A DNA stretch of 64,000 nt from Pseudomonas laurylsulfativorans (GTDB lineage: Bacteria; Pseudomonadota; Gammaproteobacteria; Pseudomonadales; Pseudomonadaceae). A model generated the notes under the pieces. That model made no database searches, was not told where the DNA came from, and worked only from the letters and a program-made list of their open reading frames with translations. Where the stretch lies: the NCBI RefSeq assembly GCF_002906155.1, contig NZ_MUJK01000001.1, positions 248,001 to 312,000 of the forward strand, in the 5' to 3' direction. How positions within the stretch are numbered: the first letter of the stretch is position 1; each line of letters begins with the position of its first letter. The position numbers and the translations under genes are program-made. Shown here piece after piece: positions 59,512 to 64,000 of this stretch.

Positions 59512-62500
59512 ATGGCTACCCTTCCACCCTCTTTACCCCGTCAACATAGGGTTGCGGGACAAAGCAGCATTCATCGCGAACTGCTCGAGCAGATGACACC
59601 CGCCTGGCTGATCGATGCCACGCCCGCAAGACGGGCCGCGTTAAAGGAGATCGGCACGCTTGCAGCAGACTGGTTTCAGCGCGCATCGGTCAAGCAACAG
59701 CAGGTACTGAAAAACAGTTTCAATGCCAGTTTTAGTGCGCAGGCCAGGCTGGACAAAATGATGTCCTCGCTCCCGGACATCGACACCTTCGCCGGGCCGA
59801 TTCTCACCAAGGCCCTCAAGGAACAGTTCGCAATTGAGCCGGACGTCAACAAAACCCTGCTCTGCCTCAGGCGACCGCTGGAGGTCAGCGATCTTGAAAT
59901 CGAAGTTGCATCGTTCGAGGTAATGAAGCTTTCGTTGTTACAGGCGGCGCTGCATAACTTCGAAGCATCCGAGTGTGAGGAAGGTGCCTTCCATCGTAAA
60001 TCCGGTTTTTTGATCGAGACGTCCACCCCCGGAACGTTTGAGGTAGCGACACTCGACATGACGGTCAGAGAGTTCCTGTCCCTGTGTCGCAAGCTGGATA
60101 TCGGTGCGCAGTATCAAGCGTGTGTGAAGGCTTTTTTTCAGCCGGCGGATACTCAGCAGGAAACGGTACTGCGCCAGCAATTCATTGCCAGCCAGAAAGC
60201 GGCCATGAGCGCAGCTGCTGAACTGGCCCTCTTGAAGAAGGATATCGAGCCCGAAGACTACACAATGATCCTCTCGGTCGTTGAAGGCGAGATCCATCCC
60301 CGAGTCGGTAACAGGCCCGTTTGGTTTCGTGACTTGAGTTTGATGAAGCGCCGGATGACAGGCTGCGTCGTGTTCAGTATCAGTGAGCAGTATCGCTATA
60401 CCAGCGACTTCATCGTCTACATTCCCCATGATCCCGAGCATCCGCTCAAACGCTACACCTCCGAGCAGTTGAGAGAAACGTTCAAGCGGCAGTTCACGGA
60501 CCGGGGTACAACACAGCCCGGCGCTGATGGCCCGACGGCTCAGCAGCGTTTTTTCAGCCAGTTCGTTGCTTACGCCGATCGTCCTTATTACTTCAGTCAG
60601 TTCACCCGAAAAGCCTCGGATGCTCCAGCCGATCCCTTGCATTCCATCTGGGTGAAAGTCGCGCAATACATTCCGGTATTGTCTAGCGTTGCGCACATCA
60701 AAGAATTGCCGCCAGAGCGATCTGGCAAGCGCGAACCTGTCGAGGATCCCTACCTCAATCCTTTCGGGATCGTTCGCGAAGGCGTGGCCGGCATCTGGTC
60801 CGCCAACACGGACCTGTGGACCTACCTCTACGAGCAAAACCGCACCAAGGTGATCGCCGATGCACGCAGCCATGCGGTCCCCACGGCTGACGTCGATGCG
60901 AAAGTGCGCGCGCAAAAGCTCAGCCACCTGCTGGAAATCGGCATGCTCGGATTGAACATGGTGTCGATGTTCGTGCCGGTACTGGGGGAGATCATGCTGA
61001 CGGTCATGGCGGGTCAACTCCTGTATGAGTCCTTCGAGGGCGCGATCGAGTGGAGTGAGGGCGATCGCAATGCAGCCAAGGCGCATCTGATCGATGTGGC
61101 CGAGAATCTGGCGCTGATCGCCGTCATGGCGGGGGCTGGCAAAGGGGTGAGCACGTTGGCTGCTGTGACACCCGAGCCAGTGGTCGAGCGCCTGGCACCC
61201 GTCAAGTGTGCCGATGGCGAAACCCGATTGTGGAAACCTGAGCTGAGCGCCTATGAACGTCATGTCATTCTGGACCGCAATTCAGTCCCTGATGCGTTGG
61301 GACAGCATCGGATAAACGGCAAAACCTATATCCGGCAGAGCGGCAAGGTCTATGAAACAACCTTCGACCCTTCGCTGAAAAAGTGGCGCATCCAGCATCC
61401 GACTGATACGCACGCCTGGCAACCCATACTCGAACACAACGGGCACGGTGCCTGGCGCCATTCGCTGGAGCGGCCGCTTGCCTGGGATCGTATGACGCTA
61501 CTGCGGCGCATGGGGCATATCACCGAAGCTTTTTCTGATGAGCAACTGCTCAACATCGCGGATGCCTGTGGTGTAGACGACAATGCCTTGCGCAAGATGC
61601 ACATGGATCGTTTGCCGCCGCCACCGGAACTGGCGGACGCCTTGCGGTTGTTCGAAGCCGATCCAGGCAGCGGCGGGCCACTGATCGAAAAATTGCAGCG
61701 TGCCAGCCCGGGACTGAGTGAGTCCGCGGCCCGGAGGGTTCTGCTGGATGCCAATGCCGAAGAGCTCGCCCGGCTGAAAACATCTCGGCGAATACCCTTG
61801 AAGATGCTGGAGGAGACGCGTTGGTATACGCAACAGGGGCATCAGGCCAAGGCCTTCGCCGGCCTGTACATGGAGAGCATGGCCTCGGCTGACAGCAGAT
61901 GGCTCGCGCTGCATGCACTGGAAAAATTGGCCGGTTGGTCCGGCGAGGTACGCCTGGAAGTACGCGATGGACACATCAACGGCCCGCTCATCGATGGCAT
62001 TGGCCATGAATCAGCAGGCAGTCGCAAGTATGTCGTGAAACAGGGGCCTGTTTATCAAGCGTTTGATGAGCGTGGAGAGGCCCTCAATAGCGTGCCCGCC
62101 GATGGCGAGAGCTTTTTCGCTTCGATCATGCACGCCTTGCCTGATGAGTCCCGCCAGGCACTGGGCATTCCACACGTCAGTCAGAGTGCCAGTCTGCGGC
62201 AGGCTGTCATCGATTCGGCCATCGAGCATCGGCTGGATTTGTCGCAGCAGCTGGCGAAACGAGCGGGCAGCCGCAAGTCGTTCAAGCCACCTGCACGTGT
62301 CTCCGAGCGCAGGCTGGGTTACTACGCCAGCGGTCGCGGGCAAGGTTTCAATCCTTCTCTGGTGGCTCGTGTGCAGGATGTGTATCCAGGCCTCACCGAT
62401 CAGCAAGCCAGTGGATTTATCCTGGCGCAGTTGCGGGCGGGTAAGACCGATGCACAGATTTACAGCCTTCTGCAGGGGCGTATGCGTGAGTGGGAAGTAC

Positions 62501-64000
62501 TGGAATCAACACTCGATCAATGGATTGGCGAGGCTGTGCCGGAATCCGTGTTGCAATCCATGCTCGGGGGCAAAGCCTCGGTCGCGCAAAGCATCAAGCA
62601 AAGCTGGCGCAATTCGCCGCTGGCTGAGGAACACTCCCGCTTCAGGTTGCTTGATTTGGTCTGCGACGACCCGATCCCTCCGTTATCGGCGGACTTTTCC
62701 CATGTGCATGATCTGTACGTCCGGGGCCGGTGTATCACTGATACTAATGCCGATGCGCTGTTGGCGAACTTTCCCAAGCTGAAACGACTGCGGATCAATG
62801 CCACGGGCAACGGTTTCAGCAACGTACCCGAGGCGTTGAGCGGGATGCCGGACCTCACGGGGCTGAGTCTGTATTCAGCTGTACCCTACGCGGCAGACAT
62901 GCCGTCGAGACTGAGTGCGTTGACGGCGCTCGAGGAACTCCGCGTGTATTCAACCTGGGGCGTTCCGATGGCCTTGGACGTCAGCCGGCTGGGCAATCTG
63001 CGCTTGCTCGAAGTGATTGCGCCTTCAATGGATCAGTGGCCCGCCGGCGTTCTGGAACTGCCCCAGCTTGAACGTCTGAATCTCGCCGGGACAGGCATCA
63101 GAACGTTACCCGACGGTGTTTTCGAAGGGCATGAAAAACTGTGGTCCGGGCTCTCGCTGGATTGGTCGAATTTTCTGCGCAAAAACTTCAAGCCAGCGTA
63201 CGAGTATGTCAAGCGTCACCCGCAACACCTGGTTGATCTGGAAGACATGGTCAGGAATTACAGCAAAGGTGAGTTGAGGCGTCTTGGTGAAGGCCTCAAT
63301 GATCCGTTCGAGGGATTGTTCGATCTGTTTGTCGAACAATGGCAAGGTGCAGGGGCGAGGTTCGATGCTGTCGAAGCATTGAGTGAGCAGCATCATCGGC
63401 TCAACCAGCACCTCAATGAATGGTCCCAACGCGCGCTGCAAATGCCGGCAGTGACCAACGAGATCATGGGGCGCACATGGACGGCAAATACCCTGAGAAC
63501 CTGCTGGCGCAACGGTGCATTCAAGCGCTATGGCTCGACGGCCGATGCCTCGGTACTCGACTTGTCAGGTATGGAACTGAGTGAGTTTCCCGAATTGCCC
63601 GACGGCGCCTTCCCGGAAGTAAAAGCCTTGTATCTAAAGGGGAGTAAAGCCCCCGCTGAACCCATCCGTGGTTTCGTACGCGGTTTTTCCGAGCTTGAAA
63701 AACTCGACGTGAGTGGCAGCGGCCTGACCGAAGTGCCCGTAGCGTCCGGTGATCTTGGAAAACTGACCGATCTGGATCTTTCCAATAACCGGATTGTTGT
63801 CGACGCTGTAGTTCAGCAAACGTTTGATGGACTACAGGCGCTCCAATACCTGGACTTGAGCAACAACCCGTTGAATGCCCTGGACGTCAGTGCAATGACT
63901 CGCCTCAAGGCCTTGAACCTGCGCGGCACGGATCTGCATGAGTGGCCGACGGGGACACAAAGCCTGCCAGAGCTGTACTGGCTGGATTTGCGTGACAGCA
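59512..64000 (+). CDS. Giant DUF6543/LRR toxin-like protein (runs off window)
   Basis: A reading frame open for 1496 codons to the window end, checked in frame at several points. An AGGAG site lies 7 bases before the ATG. The N-terminal ~1050 residues are the helical DUF6543-type region, with a hydrophobic hairpin near 470-545 (EIGMLGLNMVSMFVPVLGEI, then MLTVMAGQLL) that may insert in membranes. Two LRR blocks follow: ~1060-1210 (e.g. LPQLERLNLAGTGIRTLP) and ~1344-1496 (e.g. LGKLTDLDLSNNRIV), split by a helical spacer. By family analogy a NEL E3-ligase domain may follow beyond the window. No signal peptide is seen. Confidence 0.85.
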   Translation, partial: MATLPPSLPRQHRVAGQSSIHRELLEQMTPAWLIDATPARRAALKEIGTLAADWFQRASVKQQQVLKNSFNASFSAQARLDKMMSSLPDIDTFAGPILTKALKEQFAIEPDVNKTLLCLRRPLEVSDLEIEVASFEVMKLSLLQAALHNFEASECEEGAFHRKSGFLIETSTPGTFEVATLDMTVREFLSLCRKLDIGAQYQACVKAFFQPADTQQETVLRQQFIASQKAAMSAAAELALLKKDIEPEDYTMILSVVEGEIHPRVGNRPVWFRDLSLMKRRMTGCVVFSISEQYRYTSDFIVYIPHDPEHPLKRYTSEQLRETFKRQFTDRGTTQPGADGPTAQQRFFSQFVAYADRPYYFSQFTRKASDAPADPLHSIWVKVAQYIPVLSSVAHIKELPPERSGKREPVEDPYLNPFGIVREGVAGIWSANTDLWTYLYEQNRTKVIADARSHAVPTADVDAKVRAQKLSHLLEIGMLGLNMVSMFVPVLGEIMLTVMAGQLLYESFEGAIEWSEGDRNAAKAHLIDVAENLALIAVMAGAGKGVSTLAAVTPEPVVERLAPVKCADGETRLWKPELSAYERHVILDRNSVPDALGQHRINGKTYIRQSGKVYETTFDPSLKKWRIQHPTDTHAWQPILEHNGHGAWRHSLERPLAWDRMTLLRRMGHITEAFSDEQLLNIADACGVDDNALRKMHMDRLPPPPELADALRLFEADPGSGGPLIEKLQRASPGLSESAARRVLLDANAEELARLKTSRRIPLKMLEETRWYTQQGHQAKAFAGLYMESMASADSRWLALHALEKLAGWSGEVRLEVRDGHINGPLIDGIGHESAGSRKYVVKQGPVYQAFDERGEALNSVPADGESFFASIMHALPDESRQALGIPHVSQSASLRQAVIDSAIEHRLDLSQQLAKRAGSRKSFKPPARVSERRLGYYASGRGQGFNPSLVARVQDVYPGLTDQQASGFILAQLRAGKTDAQIYSLLQGRMREWEVLESTLDQWIGEAVPESVLQSMLGGKASVAQSIKQSWRNSPLAEEHSRFRLLDLVCDDPIPPLSADFSHVHDLYVRGRCITDTNADALLANFPKLKRLRINATGNGFSNVPEALSGMPDLTGLSLYSAVPYAADMPSRLSALTALEELRVYSTWGVPMALDVSRLGNLRLLEVIAPSMDQWPAGVLELPQLERLNLAGTGIRTLPDGVFEGHEKLWSGLSLDWSNFLRKNFKPAYEYVKRHPQHLVDLEDMVRNYSKGELRRLGEGLNDPFEGLFDLFVEQWQGAGARFDAVEALSEQHHRLNQHLNEWSQRALQMPAVTNEIMGRTWTANTLRTCWRNGAFKRYGSTADASVLDLSGMELSEFPELPDGAFPEVKALYLKGSKAPAEPIRGFVRGFSELEKLDVSGSGLTEVPVASGDLGKLTDLDLSNNRIVVDAVVQQTFDGLQALQYLDLSNNPLNALDVSAMTRLKALNLRGTDLHEWPTGTQSLPELYWLDLRDS

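Overview
The window reads as chromosomal DNA of a fluorescent-group Pseudomonas. The evidence is high GC with Pseudomonas-type codon use, several families of REP palindromes between genes, the lexA2-imuA-imuB-dnaE2 mutasome operon, a LexA2-type operator, SohB, a ferredoxin-type sulfite reductase with its DUF934 partner, and two very large LRR toxin-like genes typical of this group. Everything here comes from reading the sequence; no database search was run.

Layout. 1-3.9 kb: an accessory, lower-GC stretch next to tRNA-Ser(UGA), holding a tight TIGR04255 / unknown / HNH-endonuclease operon. 4-9.4 kb: ordinary backbone (YccA-like protein, YceK lipoprotein, Lrp regulator divergent from an EamA exporter, FUSC protein, NADP-dependent GAPDH-type dehydrogenase). 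9.7-15 kb: an envelope redox cassette (lipoprotein cytochrome c5, Tat-type FAD lactone oxidase, Tat-type PLP enzyme), then a SphA-like outer-membrane protein and an AraC regulator. 15.2-16.5 kb: an IS3-family element inserted inside a REP palindrome. 16.5-18.4 kb: DyP peroxidase and Gfo/Idh/MocA oxidoreductase.

18.6-26 kb: a coherent but uncharacterised operon: GntR/UTRA regulator, AprA-like flavoprotein, two-cluster ferredoxin, NitT/TauT-type ABC importer whose binding protein carries a NosL-like tail, HEAT-repeat protein and DUF971 protein. This is the best candidate for an undescribed system. Its DUF971 gene is disturbed at the 3' end: an AT-rich ABC exporter cassette (26.1-27.6 kb) sits between two diverged copies of the DUF971 end plus REP.

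28.2-34 kb: SOS mutasome operon. 34-42.4 kb: a catabolic locus with a GntR/FCD regulator divergent from a polyamine-type ABC importer followed by two amidohydrolases and a flavin-reductase-like protein. 42.6-51 kb: hybrid histidine kinase, small DUF465 protein, desaturase-SRPBCC fusion coupled to a strictosidine-synthase-like protein, LysR regulator, SCP2 protein, histidine phosphatase, SohB. 51.4-64 kb: two giant DUF6543/LRR toxin-like genes flank the cysI-DUF934 block; the first has a short, apparently inactive NEL-like end and the second runs off the window.
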